Shown in pieces: positions 1-7,898 of a stretch of 64,000 nt of DNA (position 1 is the first letter of the stretch; each line of letters opens with the position of its first letter). Below the pieces are notes generated by a model, which did not search any database, was not told where the DNA came from, and worked only from the letters and a program-made list of their open reading frames with translations. The DNA lies in assembly GCF_014041915.1 (NCBI RefSeq), contig NZ_CP059472.1:806001-870000 (forward strand). The letters are read 5' to 3'. Made by a program: the position numbers and the translations under genes. The stretch comes from Marnyiella aurantia (GTDB taxonomy: Bacteria; Bacteroidota; Bacteroidia; Flavobacteriales; Weeksellaceae).

Positions 1-56
1 AATGGTCTGGGTTTAACATTATTTAAACATTCTCTTAATCATAAGTACAATTTACC

Positions 57-81
57 TATTTTTGTTAGACTAATCTAACAA
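57..81 (+). promoter_or_regulatory. mntH promoter with overlapping dyad operator
   Basis: A Bacteroidota-type -7 box TATTTTTG lies at 57-64. A perfect inverted repeat, TTGTTAGA (62-69) and TCTAACAA (74-81) around a 4-nt centre, overlaps the end of the box and the expected transcription start. DtxR/MntR-family repressors bind dyads of this general kind upstream of manganese or iron transporter genes. Manganese-dependent repression of the next gene is inferred; no regulator gene is in the window. Confidence 0.6.
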
Positions 82-88
82 GAACGAA

Positions 89-1426
89 ATGTTTTTCAAC
101 TCAAATCCAAAAGCCTGGCGACGGGAGCGCTCAGCCGACTCGTTGCCTGAGGTATTTTCCAGCATCAACATTCCTAAGAATGCCGGTTTTTGGCGAAAGC
201 TGATGGCCTTCACGGGCCCAGGAATGATGGTTGCCGTGGGATATATGGATCCGGGCAATTGGGCCACCGATATTGCAGGAGGTGCCCAGTTTGGATACAC
301 GCTTCTGTCTGTCATTCTGATTTCCAATATTTTTGCGATCATCCTTCAGCACCTTTCTCTAAAATTGGGAATAGTAGCCGAAAGGGATCTTGCGCAAGCG
401 TGTAGAGACCACTTCAGTCCTACTGTAAATTTTATACTTTGGGTTCTGTGTGAGATTGCTATCGCTGCATGTGACCTTGCTGAAGTGATAGGTTCAGCCA
501 TAGCTCTTAATCTCCTGTTTGGCATTCCACTTACCTGGGGTGTAGTAATCACAGTTGTTGACGTCTTTTTAATTTTATTCCTCCAGGCCAAAGGCTTCCG
601 CGTGATCGAAAGTATTGTAGCAGGACTTATCTTCATTATTTTAGGCTGTTTTGCTTATGAGATTATCCTTAGCAAACCAGATATTTTTCCAATTCTGAGT
701 GGACTTGTACCGCAAAAAGAGGTTATAACAAATCCTTCCATGCTGTACATTGCCATAGGTATCCTTGGCGCCACGGTCATGCCGCATAACCTGTACCTGC
801 ACAGCAGCATTGTTCAGACCAGAAACTACGAGCGGACTTCTGAAGGTAAAAAGGAAGCCATAAAATTTGCTACAATAGACAGTACAGTAGCATTGCTACT
901 GGCCTTCTTCATCAATGCAGCCATCCTTATTGTGGCAGCGGCAACGTTCCATACCACCGGAAACCGTGACGTGGCCGACATCCATGACGCGCACAAAATG
1001 CTTGCTCCAATTCTGGGGACTACCCTGGCCAGTATATTTTTTGCTGTAGCGCTATTGGCCTCCGGGCAGAACTCAACATTAACAGGAACGTTAGCAGGAC
1101 AGATCGTAATGGAAGGTTTTCTGAATATCAGGCTCAAACCCTGGCTGCGGCGGTTGGTTACAAGGTTGATCGCCGTTATTCCTGCGCTGATAGTGACCAT
1201 CATTTACGGAGAGCGCGGAACCACAGACCTGCTCCTTTTAAGCCAGGTAATCCTGTCTATGCAACTGAGTTTTGCAGTAGTACCTCTTGTTATGTTTACA
1301 GGTTCCAAATTGAAAATGGGCGAATTTGCGAATAAACTTTGGCTTAAAATCCTGATTTGGATCATCGCCTTTATCATTATAATCCTGAATCTTTATTTGC
1401 TTTATGAAACATTCTTTATGGGCTGA
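89..1426 (+). CDS. mntH: Nramp-family divalent metal (Mn2+/Fe2+) transporter MntH
   Basis: Inner-membrane proton-coupled importer of manganese and related divalent metals. The 445-aa product has about 11 hydrophobic segments. The first helix carries the DPGN motif (residues 54-57) and the sixth carries A-T-V-M-P-H (228-233); Asp54, Asn57, Ala228 and Met231 correspond to the known Nramp metal-binding positions. The length is normal. The ATG at 89 lies 7 nt after a dyad overlapping the promoter, which fits metal-responsive control. It is monocistronic; the next gene has its own promoter. Confidence 0.93.
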   Translation: MFFNSNPKAWRRERSADSLPEVFSSINIPKNAGFWRKLMAFTGPGMMVAVGYMDPGNWATDIAGGAQFGYTLLSVILISNIFAIILQHLSLKLGIVAERDLAQACRDHFSPTVNFILWVLCEIAIAACDLAEVIGSAIALNLLFGIPLTWGVVITVVDVFLILFLQAKGFRVIESIVAGLIFIILGCFAYEIILSKPDIFPILSGLVPQKEVITNPSMLYIAIGILGATVMPHNLYLHSSIVQTRNYERTSEGKKEAIKFATIDSTVALLLAFFINAAILIVAAATFHTTGNRDVADIHDAHKMLAPILGTTLASIFFAVALLASGQNSTLTGTLAGQIVMEGFLNIRLKPWLRRLVTRLIAVIPALIVTIIYGERGTTDLLLLSQVILSMQLSFAVVPLVMFTGSKLKMGEFANKLWLKILIWIIAFIIIILNLYLLYETFFMG

Positions 1427-1509
1427 ATTTCTTTCTGAAGAATTTCAACAGTAAGGCCGATTAAGGATTTACAAATCCTGCCGAATTGTCCTCTAAGTAC
1501 CTTTGGCAA

Positions 1510-1517
1510 TATCTTTG
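1510..1517 (+). promoter_or_regulatory. -7 promoter box of grpE-dnaJ
   Basis: TATCTTTG matches TAnnTTTG and lies 28 nt before the ATG at 1546. It sits downstream of an in-frame TTG at 1486, so that earlier codon cannot be the start of a transcript made from this promoter. Confidence 0.5.
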
Positions 1518-1545
1518 TGAATCCGATGGTATAAATTTTAAAAAT

Positions 1546-2085
1546 ATGTCGGAAAACGAAGATATTCAGAAGGAAGTGCTTAATGAAGCTGAGGAGCAGA
1601 GTACTGAAAATACAGAACAGAACACTGAAAATGTGACAACGGAGAAAAATGCAGAAGAACTTTTGGCAGAAGAAAAAGACCGTTATATCCGTTTGTTTGC
1701 AGAATTTGAAAATTATAAGAAAAGAACTGCAAAGGAGAAAATGGATTATTTCCAGTTTGCAAATCAGGAAATGATGGTTTCTATGCTGGGTATCCTGGAC
1801 GATTTCGAGCGCGCGCTTAAGGAAATGAGTAAAAGCGGTCTGGAAGCAGAGCTGCAGGGTGTAGAACTTATCTATCAGAAATTCCAGAACAGATTGTCCG
1901 AAAAAGGTCTTAAGCCTATGACCGTACAGGCTGGCGATAATTTTAATGTGGATTTCCATGAAGCCATAACCCAGATCCCTGCGCCTAGCGACGATTTGAA
2001 GGGTAAAATAGTCGACGTTATTGAAACAGGTTATACCCTCCACGATAAGGTAATACGTTTTGCAAAAGTAGTAACCGGAAACTAA
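1546..2085 (+). CDS. grpE: nucleotide exchange factor GrpE
   Basis: Co-chaperone that releases ADP from DnaK. The 179-aa protein has an acidic, low-complexity N-terminus (many Glu, Asn and Thr), a long coiled coil from about residue 40 to 85 with the family segment R-L-F-A-E-F-E-N-Y-K-K-R, and a C-terminal beta domain near G-L-K-P-M and H-E-A-I. The ATG at 1546 is preferred over the TTG at 1486, which lies upstream of the -7 box. dnaJ follows 73 nt later on the same strand, forming a chaperone operon; dnaK is not in the window. Confidence 0.93.
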   Translation: MSENEDIQKEVLNEAEEQSTENTEQNTENVTTEKNAEELLAEEKDRYIRLFAEFENYKKRTAKEKMDYFQFANQEMMVSMLGILDDFERALKEMSKSGLEAELQGVELIYQKFQNRLSEKGLKPMTVQAGDNFNVDFHEAITQIPAPSDDLKGKIVDVIETGYTLHDKVIRFAKVVTGN

Positions 2086-2158
2086 CAATCACACGGTTAT
2101 ATAAAAGCGGGCATAAGCCACAGCTGATTCTGTAACCGGAAGAAACATACAACAGAAC

Positions 2159-3283
2159 ATGTCTAAACGAGATTACTACGAAGTACTGGGAATATCCAAA
2201 GGTGCTTCGGCTGATGAAATAAAGAAAGCGTACCGCAAAATGGCTCTGAAATATCACCCGGATAAAAATCCTGGCGATAAGGAGGCTGAAGAAAAGTTTA
2301 AAGAAGCTGCAGAAGCCTACGAAGTACTTAGCGACGACAATAAAAAAGCACGTTACGACCAATACGGGCACGCCGGTATGGGCGGAGCCGGAGGATTCGG
2401 TGGTGGCTTTGGCGGCGGCGGAATGAATATGGAAGATATCTTCAGTCAGTTTGGAGATATTTTCGGCGGTCAGTTTGGTGGAGGCGGATTTGGCGGTGGT
2501 AGCGCACAGCGCCAACAGCTGCGTGGCAGCAACCTTCGCGTCAGGATCAAACTGAACCTGGAGGAAATGGTGAACGGAACGCAAAAGACCATCAAGGTTA
2601 AGAAAATGAAACTTGCACCGGGAGCCACCAGCAAAACATGCGGCACCTGTAACGGTAGCGGTGTGCAGGTGAAGGTCATGAATACGATGTTCGGCCAGAT
2701 GCAGACCCAAACCCACTGCGGAACCTGCCAGGGAATCGGGAAAGTTGCCGATAAAATTCCGGCCGGAGCCAATTCACAGGGTCTTATTAAAGATGATGTA
2801 GAAGTAACGATTAACATTCCTGCCGGAGCCCGCGAGGGTATACAGCTTAACGTGAGAGGTAAAGGAAACGATGCACCTTTCGGTGGCACGCCTGGTGACC
2901 TGTTGGTGGTTGTAGAAGAAGAAACCGATTCAGCGATCAAACGTGAAGGAGACAATCTGCACCAGGAATTATACATTTCATTTGCTGAAGCTGCACTGGG
3001 AACTCAAAAGGAAATCCCTACAGTCGGCGGCAAAGTGAAGATTAAGGTGGACCCCGGCACACAATCCGGCAAAATTCTCCGCTTAAATGGCAAGGGACTG
3101 CCAAGTATTGACAGTTACGGTAAAGGTGATATGTTCGTGCATGTAAATGTATGGACACCTCAAAACCTTTCGGGAGAACAGCGCGAATTTTTTGAGAACC
3201 AACTTAAGCGCGGCGAAATGGTGGCAGAACCTTCGGGCAAGGAAAAAACATTTTTTGATAAGGTAAGAGATCTTTTCAACTGA
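2159..3283 (+). CDS. dnaJ: chaperone DnaJ with a reduced zinc domain
   Basis: Hsp40 co-chaperone that stimulates DnaK ATPase. The 374-aa protein has a J domain with HPD at residues 33-35, a Gly/Phe-rich linker (about 73-115) and two beta-barrel substrate domains ending in the G-H/K-G-D-M type region. Only two CxxCxGxG repeats are visible (Cys161/164 and Cys187/190); a canonical type-I DnaJ has four. The positions of repeats 1 and 4 hold K-V-K-K-M-K and V-A-D-K-I-P, so one of the two zinc sites is missing. Synteny with grpE supports the assignment. Confidence 0.95.
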   Translation: MSKRDYYEVLGISKGASADEIKKAYRKMALKYHPDKNPGDKEAEEKFKEAAEAYEVLSDDNKKARYDQYGHAGMGGAGGFGGGFGGGGMNMEDIFSQFGDIFGGQFGGGGFGGGSAQRQQLRGSNLRVRIKLNLEEMVNGTQKTIKVKKMKLAPGATSKTCGTCNGSGVQVKVMNTMFGQMQTQTHCGTCQGIGKVADKIPAGANSQGLIKDDVEVTINIPAGAREGIQLNVRGKGNDAPFGGTPGDLLVVVEEETDSAIKREGDNLHQELYISFAEAALGTQKEIPTVGGKVKIKVDPGTQSGKILRLNGKGLPSIDSYGKGDMFVHVNVWTPQNLSGEQREFFENQLKRGEMVAEPSGKEKTFFDKVRDLFN

Positions 3284-3286
3284 AGT

Positions 3287-3320
3287 AAAATTAAGGAGGC
3301 CATAAGGTCTCTTTAATTTT
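3287..3320 (+). terminator. hairpin terminator after dnaJ
   Basis: AAAATTAAGGAGGCC and GGTCTCTTTAATTTT pair around an ATAA loop, with two G-U wobbles, and are followed by further T residues. It lies just after the dnaJ stop. Confidence 0.6.
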
Positions 3321-3338
3321 TTACATGACATTTATTAC

Positions 3339-3346
3339 TAGTTTTG
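3339..3346 (+). promoter_or_regulatory. -7 promoter box
   Basis: TAGTTTTG fits TAnnTTTG and lies 18 nt before the ATG at 3365, separating this gene from the dnaJ operon. Confidence 0.45.
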
Positions 3347-3364
3347 TATTAATACTGTGGTAAA

Positions 3365-4228
3365 ATGAATCGTTTAATACTTAGATATACCTTGGGCCTG
3401 ATGACGGTAGGCACGCTGCTGTCCTGCAATAATAAGTATCGGGTATGGGTTGGGAATTACGGCGAGCAAAAAGTCCTGAACCTGCCGTATGGAATCCATA
3501 AAAAGCAGGTAATGGATATTTTCCTGCCAGCACAGTATATGCCGGGCAGTCCAACGGTTATGATTATTCATGGTGGCGCCTGGAAATATGGCCGCAAGGA
3601 GCATATGATCATGATTCAGAAATATCTGCATTACCATAAGATTCCAACCATAAATATTGATTACAGGCATGCCTCCACAAAGCACAGAATTACCTATAAG
3701 GAGCAGTTGGAAGATATCGCCCTGGCTCAAAAAAAGTTTAACACGCTGGCGCCGAAAGCAAATCTGAGGCCGGACAACTACATCCTGCTGGGCGAAAGCG
3801 CCGGTGCCCACCTGGCTCTGCTTTATGGTTACCAAAATCCTCAAAAGACTCAAAAGATCATCAGTCTGAGTGCCCCAACTGATTTTTACAGTTCAAAATA
3901 CACCAGGTCACTGCACAGCTGGTACAGCGCACCGACTTTGCAAACGATGGTGGGCAGCAAATTCAGCCGTAAAAACATCTCACACAGTTTTAAGGAAGCC
4001 AGCCCCATTTATCATATATCGGATGTTCCTACACTTCTTTTTCATGGCGATTCAGATTATCTTGTAAACCGGAACCAGGCAATTACACTGGACTCCATGC
4101 TTTCGCGCAAAGGTGTGCCGCACAGGCTGATATATATGAAAAATACAGGTCACACCCCACGGTTTTTCAGCAAATATAAGCGGGACAGTATCATCTTGCC
4201 AGCCATTCTGGATTGGATAAAAAAATGA
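3365..4228 (+). CDS. lipoprotein alpha/beta hydrolase (esterase-like)
   Basis: Predicted carboxylester hydrolase of the BD-FAE/HSL-like alpha/beta-hydrolase group, anchored at the envelope. The 287-aa product has a lipoprotein signal ending L-L-S-C (Cys21), an oxyanion-hole HGGAW motif (69-73), a nucleophile elbow G-E-S-A-G with Ser145, an acid in H-G-D-S-D (Asp229 or Asp231) and a histidine in T-G-H-T (His263). The catalytic triad is therefore complete. The substrate cannot be read from the sequence. It is monocistronic and convergent with the DedA gene. Confidence 0.8.
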   Translation: MNRLILRYTLGLMTVGTLLSCNNKYRVWVGNYGEQKVLNLPYGIHKKQVMDIFLPAQYMPGSPTVMIIHGGAWKYGRKEHMIMIQKYLHYHKIPTINIDYRHASTKHRITYKEQLEDIALAQKKFNTLAPKANLRPDNYILLGESAGAHLALLYGYQNPQKTQKIISLSAPTDFYSSKYTRSLHSWYSAPTLQTMVGSKFSRKNISHSFKEASPIYHISDVPTLLFHGDSDYLVNRNQAITLDSMLSRKGVPHRLIYMKNTGHTPRFFSKYKRDSIILPAILDWIKK

Positions 4229-4252
4229 CCCGCGGAAAGCAGGTCTTAATTT

Positions 4253-4945
4253 TTATTCAGGATTCTGAGGATCAAAGTCCGGGTCCTTATGCTTGTTGAA
4301 GAAAAACTTCATTACCAGCGGTAAAGTTGTTATAAGAACTATAACAAGGATGATCAGTTCCAGATGTGCCTTCAGGTCAATATCAAACTGTTCAATGAAA
4401 AGTTTATCCAGGTAATGTCCTGCAAAGATCAGCGAAAAGGACCAGAGAACGGCTCCCACAACATTATCAAAAAGGAACTTTCTCCTATCCATGTTCACAA
4501 TTCCGGCCACAATGGGGGTAAATGTACGGACTACAGGAAGAAACCTTGCCATAATCACAGCCAGGGCACCATGTTGTTCAAAAAAATCATGTGCCTGTTT
4601 CAAATATTTCTTTTTGAAAAAGAAACTGTCTTCTCTTTTGTACAGTGAAGGTCCGGCCTTTCTGCCGAACCAGTAACCTACCTGGTTTCCGATAATAGCC
4701 GCAACAGCAATGCACGAGGCCAAAATTGTAGTATCAAGGAGATCATTACCGGTAGAACCGATACTTTCGTTCACAATTTCAACAGCATAAATTCCGGATA
4801 CAAAAAGCAAACTGTCGCCCGGAAGGAAAAAACCTACAAAGAGACCTGTTTCTGCAAAGACGATGAACAAAATGAGCCAGAATCCGCCCATCTTTATATA
4901 AAATTCGGGGTTCAAAAGGTCCCGCCAGCTCTCAAAGTGTTCCAT
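4253..4945 (-). CDS. DedA-family membrane protein
   Basis: Polytopic inner-membrane protein of the DedA/VTT superfamily, members of which act in lipid-carrier or phospholipid translocation and membrane homeostasis. The 230-aa product carries the family signatures: E-T-G-L-F followed by F-L-P-G-D-S-L-L-F near the N-terminus, G-N-Q-V-G-Y-W-F-G-R, and A-R-F-L-P-V-V-R-T-F with a distal proline/glycine segment. A minus-strand -7 box CAAAGATA at 4951-4958 lies only 5 nt from the ATG, so the mRNA may lack a leader. Confidence 0.85.
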   Translation of the reverse strand: MEHFESWRDLLNPEFYIKMGGFWLILFIVFAETGLFVGFFLPGDSLLFVSGIYAVEIVNESIGSTGNDLLDTTILASCIAVAAIIGNQVGYWFGRKAGPSLYKREDSFFFKKKYLKQAHDFFEQHGALAVIMARFLPVVRTFTPIVAGIVNMDRRKFLFDNVVGAVLWSFSLIFAGHYLDKLFIEQFDIDLKAHLELIILVIVLITTLPLVMKFFFNKHKDPDFDPQNPE

Positions 4946-4950
4946 ATTCG

Positions 4951-4958
4951 CAAAGATA
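4951..4958 (-). promoter_or_regulatory. -7 promoter box of the DedA gene
   Basis: TATCTTTG on the minus strand, five bases from the ATG at 4945. Transcription would start at or next to the start codon. Confidence 0.45.
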
Positions 4959-5010
4959 ATAAACGAGATGTTTTTTTGAGAATGTATGCGTTGTTAAAGT
5001 TTCCCAAAAC

Positions 5011-6123
5011 TTAGAACGTCATGTCGTCATCAGAAATTGATGTACCATCAGCCATAAGGAAGGCTTTCAGGAAGGGGGTAATATTACCGTTCATCACACC
5101 ATCTACGTCGGATGTCTCAAATCCCGACCGTACATCTTTCACAAGTTTATACGGATGCATCACATAATTGCGAATCTGGCTGCCCCACTCAATTTTCATT
5201 TTTCCGGCCTCGATTTCGTTCCGGGCCTTCATTCTTTCCTCAAGTTCCATTTCGTAAAGGCGCGAACGCAGCAGTTGCATCGCCTTTTCTTTATTCTGAA
5301 GCTGCGAACGGCTTTCGGAGTTTTCAATGATGATTCCAGTAGGTGCATGTCTTAGTCTTACTGCCGTCTCCACCTTGTTTACGTTCTGCCCACCCGCACC
5401 ACTTGAGCGCATGGTCTCAAAGGAGATATCTGCCGGATTGATGTTGATCTCAATGGTATCATCTACGAGAGGATAAACGTACACCGACACAAAACTCGTA
5501 TGGCGCTTAGCATTGGAGTCGAAAGGTGAGATGCGTACCAGGCGGTGCACGCCGTTCTCGCCGCGAAGGTAACCGAAGGCAAACTCGCCGTCAATTTCCA
5601 GTGTCACGGTTTTCACGCCGGCTACATCGCCTTCCTGAAAGTTAAGTTCCCGGAGTTTATAGCCCTGTTTCTCTGCCCACATTGTATACATACGCATAAG
5701 CATCGAAGCCCAGTCGCAGCTTTCTGTACCTCCGGCGCCGGCCGTGATCTGAAGTACTGCCGAAAGTTCATCGCCTTCATTGGAAAGCATATTTTTAAAT
5801 TCCAGATCTTCAATTTTCTCTACGAGAGCCGGATAGGCTTCGTCCAGTTCCTTTTCTGAATCGGGATCTTCTTTAGCGAAATCAGCAAGAACCAGGATAT
5901 CTTCAAATCTGCTGAAAATTTCTTCGTAATCATTCACCCATTTCTTGCGGGAGCGAAGTTGCTTCATGAAAACTTCTGCTTCCTTTGGATTGTCCCAAAA
6001 TTCCGGCGAAACAGTTTTCTCTTCATCATTGGCTATTTCAATCTTCTTCTTCTCGATCTGCAGGTATTTATACAGGTCTTCAATTCTGGACTTTAGAGGC
6101 TTAAGTTGTTCTTGTGTAATCAC
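5011..6123 (-). CDS. prfB: peptide chain release factor 2
   Basis: RF2 reads UGA/UAA stop codons and triggers peptide release. The 370-aa protein has the SPF tripeptide (199-201) that is diagnostic of RF2 and the GGQ loop (244-246) that acts in the peptidyl-transferase centre. The start is a GTG at 6123. The region where E. coli prfB has its +1 frameshift (around Y-K-Y-L-Q-I-E, residues 19-25) is continuous here, with no in-frame UGA, so there is no programmed-frameshift autoregulation. Confidence 0.95.
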   Translation of the reverse strand: MITQEQLKPLKSRIEDLYKYLQIEKKKIEIANDEEKTVSPEFWDNPKEAEVFMKQLRSRKKWVNDYEEIFSRFEDILVLADFAKEDPDSEKELDEAYPALVEKIEDLEFKNMLSNEGDELSAVLQITAGAGGTESCDWASMLMRMYTMWAEKQGYKLRELNFQEGDVAGVKTVTLEIDGEFAFGYLRGENGVHRLVRISPFDSNAKRHTSFVSVYVYPLVDDTIEININPADISFETMRSSGAGGQNVNKVETAVRLRHAPTGIIIENSESRSQLQNKEKAMQLLRSRLYEMELEERMKARNEIEAGKMKIEWGSQIRNYVMHPYKLVKDVRSGFETSDVDGVMNGNITPFLKAFLMADGTSISDDDMTF

Positions 6124-6273
6124 AGGGGGAATTTAGGTGGGCAAATTTAAGATTTATTAAGCAAATCAGATATACCAATCCGGTATAACGCATAATTACT
6201 GGACCACTGTACGTAAAGTTGCTCTGAGCAATTGTACTACAGTATTAAAGGCATTGTGTGGCCGCATTGAGTA

Positions 6274-7626
6274 CTATTTTTTCGGGTCGTCCGTATTATG
6301 GGTGAACCCGATTGTCTTCCTTGGTTTCTCTACGATTTTATAGCTGTTAAGTTCCTTACTGAGTTGCCGTACCCGTGTGGGGAAATCGTCGAAATTAGTA
6401 TTGGAGACATCTATGATAAACTGTTCTATCCGGTCCAGATATTCATCGGTAAGTTTAACCCTTGCATCGCGCAATGCGCTGTTCAGCAGTTTGGTGTCCA
6501 GTTTCATACTTTCATTGCTGTCTTTCAGATACTGATTTCTGATCCTGATTTTAAGGCTTTGGGTAAAGTCCACGATCATGGTATTGCTGAAAACTTTCAT
6601 CTGTGAAGCCACCTCAGTCCAAAATGGTCTGTGATCCGCCTTATTATTCCGCAAAATTTTCAAAAGAAGTGAATCTTCGGGTAGATTTTCGGTCATATGA
6701 TAAAGTATCATTTCCGACCTTTCCCGTGCATTGGGCGGAAATACCGGTATCAGCACATCGAACCTGCCGGGTGCCAGTACCTCCTTGTCAATTAGTGACA
6801 GCGAGTTTGCGGAGCCTATCATCAATAAATCTTCTTCCTCAAACCGGCTTACAGAGTGCAGGATGATTTCCTTTGTAGCTTCATCACAGGAGTTCACCGA
6901 CACTTTTTCACTGCGCTGCCGCATAATCTGGTCAAAATCATCCATAAAAAGAAGCACCTTTTCGTCCTTCATCATCTGGATCAGGAAATCGTTGAAACTG
7001 GTCTGCCGCCCGTCCACAAATGATGTACCCAGGTAATGCTTTTTTACTTCAGTGAATGTATAACCGATGATTTCGGCAATTTTATTGGCCCAGAAAATCT
7101 TTCCACTGCCCGGAGGGCCGTAAAGGATTATTCCCGCCGGCTTGTGTATACCCCAGTTCAGTATCTGTTCTTTGTTAATAAAAGGTTCCAGACTTCTGGA
7201 TATGTAAAAGAAAAGATCCCGGTAGCCAATGAAATCCCGCTCCTTCAAACCGGATTTCTTACCGAAGTAATCATAGACAAACTTGTAATTACCACCCAGT
7301 TTATTGTCGATGCCAAAACTGGACACCGAAGAGCGGAAGATACCGTTGTCATACAGCTTTGGTTTTTCTTTTTTTATGATTTCCTCCACCTTTTCCTCAG
7401 GTTGGTTTATGGTTTGAGCAATATCACTAACCGACTTGCTGTGGTCCAGATCGGCCTGATACCGTTTCAGGAAATCTGCGTTTTCGCGTGCGAAACGCTC
7501 AAAGTCTGGTTTCACTTCCATTTGTGTAGACATACACTCCGAAAGTTCAAGATCGAAATCCTGGATAAATTTCATAAAGCTTTCGGTGGATATATTCAGG
7601 TCTTTTGCGAGTTCGTTGAGTTTCAT
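6274..7626 (-). CDS. AAA+ ATPase with an IF2_N-like N-terminal domain
   Basis: 450-aa protein of uncertain role. Residues 1-55 (L-N-E-L-A-K-D-L-N-I-S, then C-M-S-T) resemble the IF2_N helical domain of translation initiation factor 2; residues 60-90 may be a second degenerate copy. An AAA+ module follows: Walker A GPPGSGKI (170-177), Walker B V-L-L-F-M-D-D (224-230), sensor-1 Asn274 and A-P-G-R-F-D with Arg288. Walker A ends in Lys-Ile, not Lys-Thr/Ser, and the usual Walker B Glu is Asp, so ATP hydrolysis may be weak or absent. It stands alone between prfB and alaS. Confidence 0.75.
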   Translation of the reverse strand: MKLNELAKDLNISTESFMKFIQDFDLELSECMSTQMEVKPDFERFARENADFLKRYQADLDHSKSVSDIAQTINQPEEKVEEIIKKEKPKLYDNGIFRSSVSSFGIDNKLGGNYKFVYDYFGKKSGLKERDFIGYRDLFFYISRSLEPFINKEQILNWGIHKPAGIILYGPPGSGKIFWANKIAEIIGYTFTEVKKHYLGTSFVDGRQTSFNDFLIQMMKDEKVLLFMDDFDQIMRQRSEKVSVNSCDEATKEIILHSVSRFEEEDLLMIGSANSLSLIDKEVLAPGRFDVLIPVFPPNARERSEMILYHMTENLPEDSLLLKILRNNKADHRPFWTEVASQMKVFSNTMIVDFTQSLKIRIRNQYLKDSNESMKLDTKLLNSALRDARVKLTDEYLDRIEQFIIDVSNTNFDDFPTRVRQLSKELNSYKIVEKPRKTIGFTHNTDDPKK

Positions 7627-7837
7627 ACAGATTTGGTAAGATTACATAATATTCCTTTTTCTGATAAAGGTATGATTGAAAAAAGAAACTGTTCGCTTTG
7701 TCATGAGCAATTATTATTCCCTGACAGTTTCATGCTAACGTTGATAATGCACTTTTAAATTTTTATGGATACTGCTCTTTCCTGATGAAGCGGTACTGAT
7801 TTTAGTTACTTTTCGCCGAAATATATAATATCTTCCT

Positions 7838-7845
7838 TAAATTTG
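7838..7845 (+). promoter_or_regulatory. -7 promoter box of alaS
   Basis: TAAATTTG fits TAnnTTTG, 53 nt before the alaS ATG. The remaining 270-base gap between the AAA+ gene and alaS shows no other recognisable feature. Confidence 0.45.
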
Positions 7846-7898
7846 CCATCTTACAAAAAAATGCCTGAGCCCATTGCTTTCAGCATAAATCCTAAACT

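Noticed and set aside
1402..2088. Long antisense frame across grpE
   Set aside because: Shadow of grpE codons; the translation is Cys/Phe/Ile-rich with no family resemblance.
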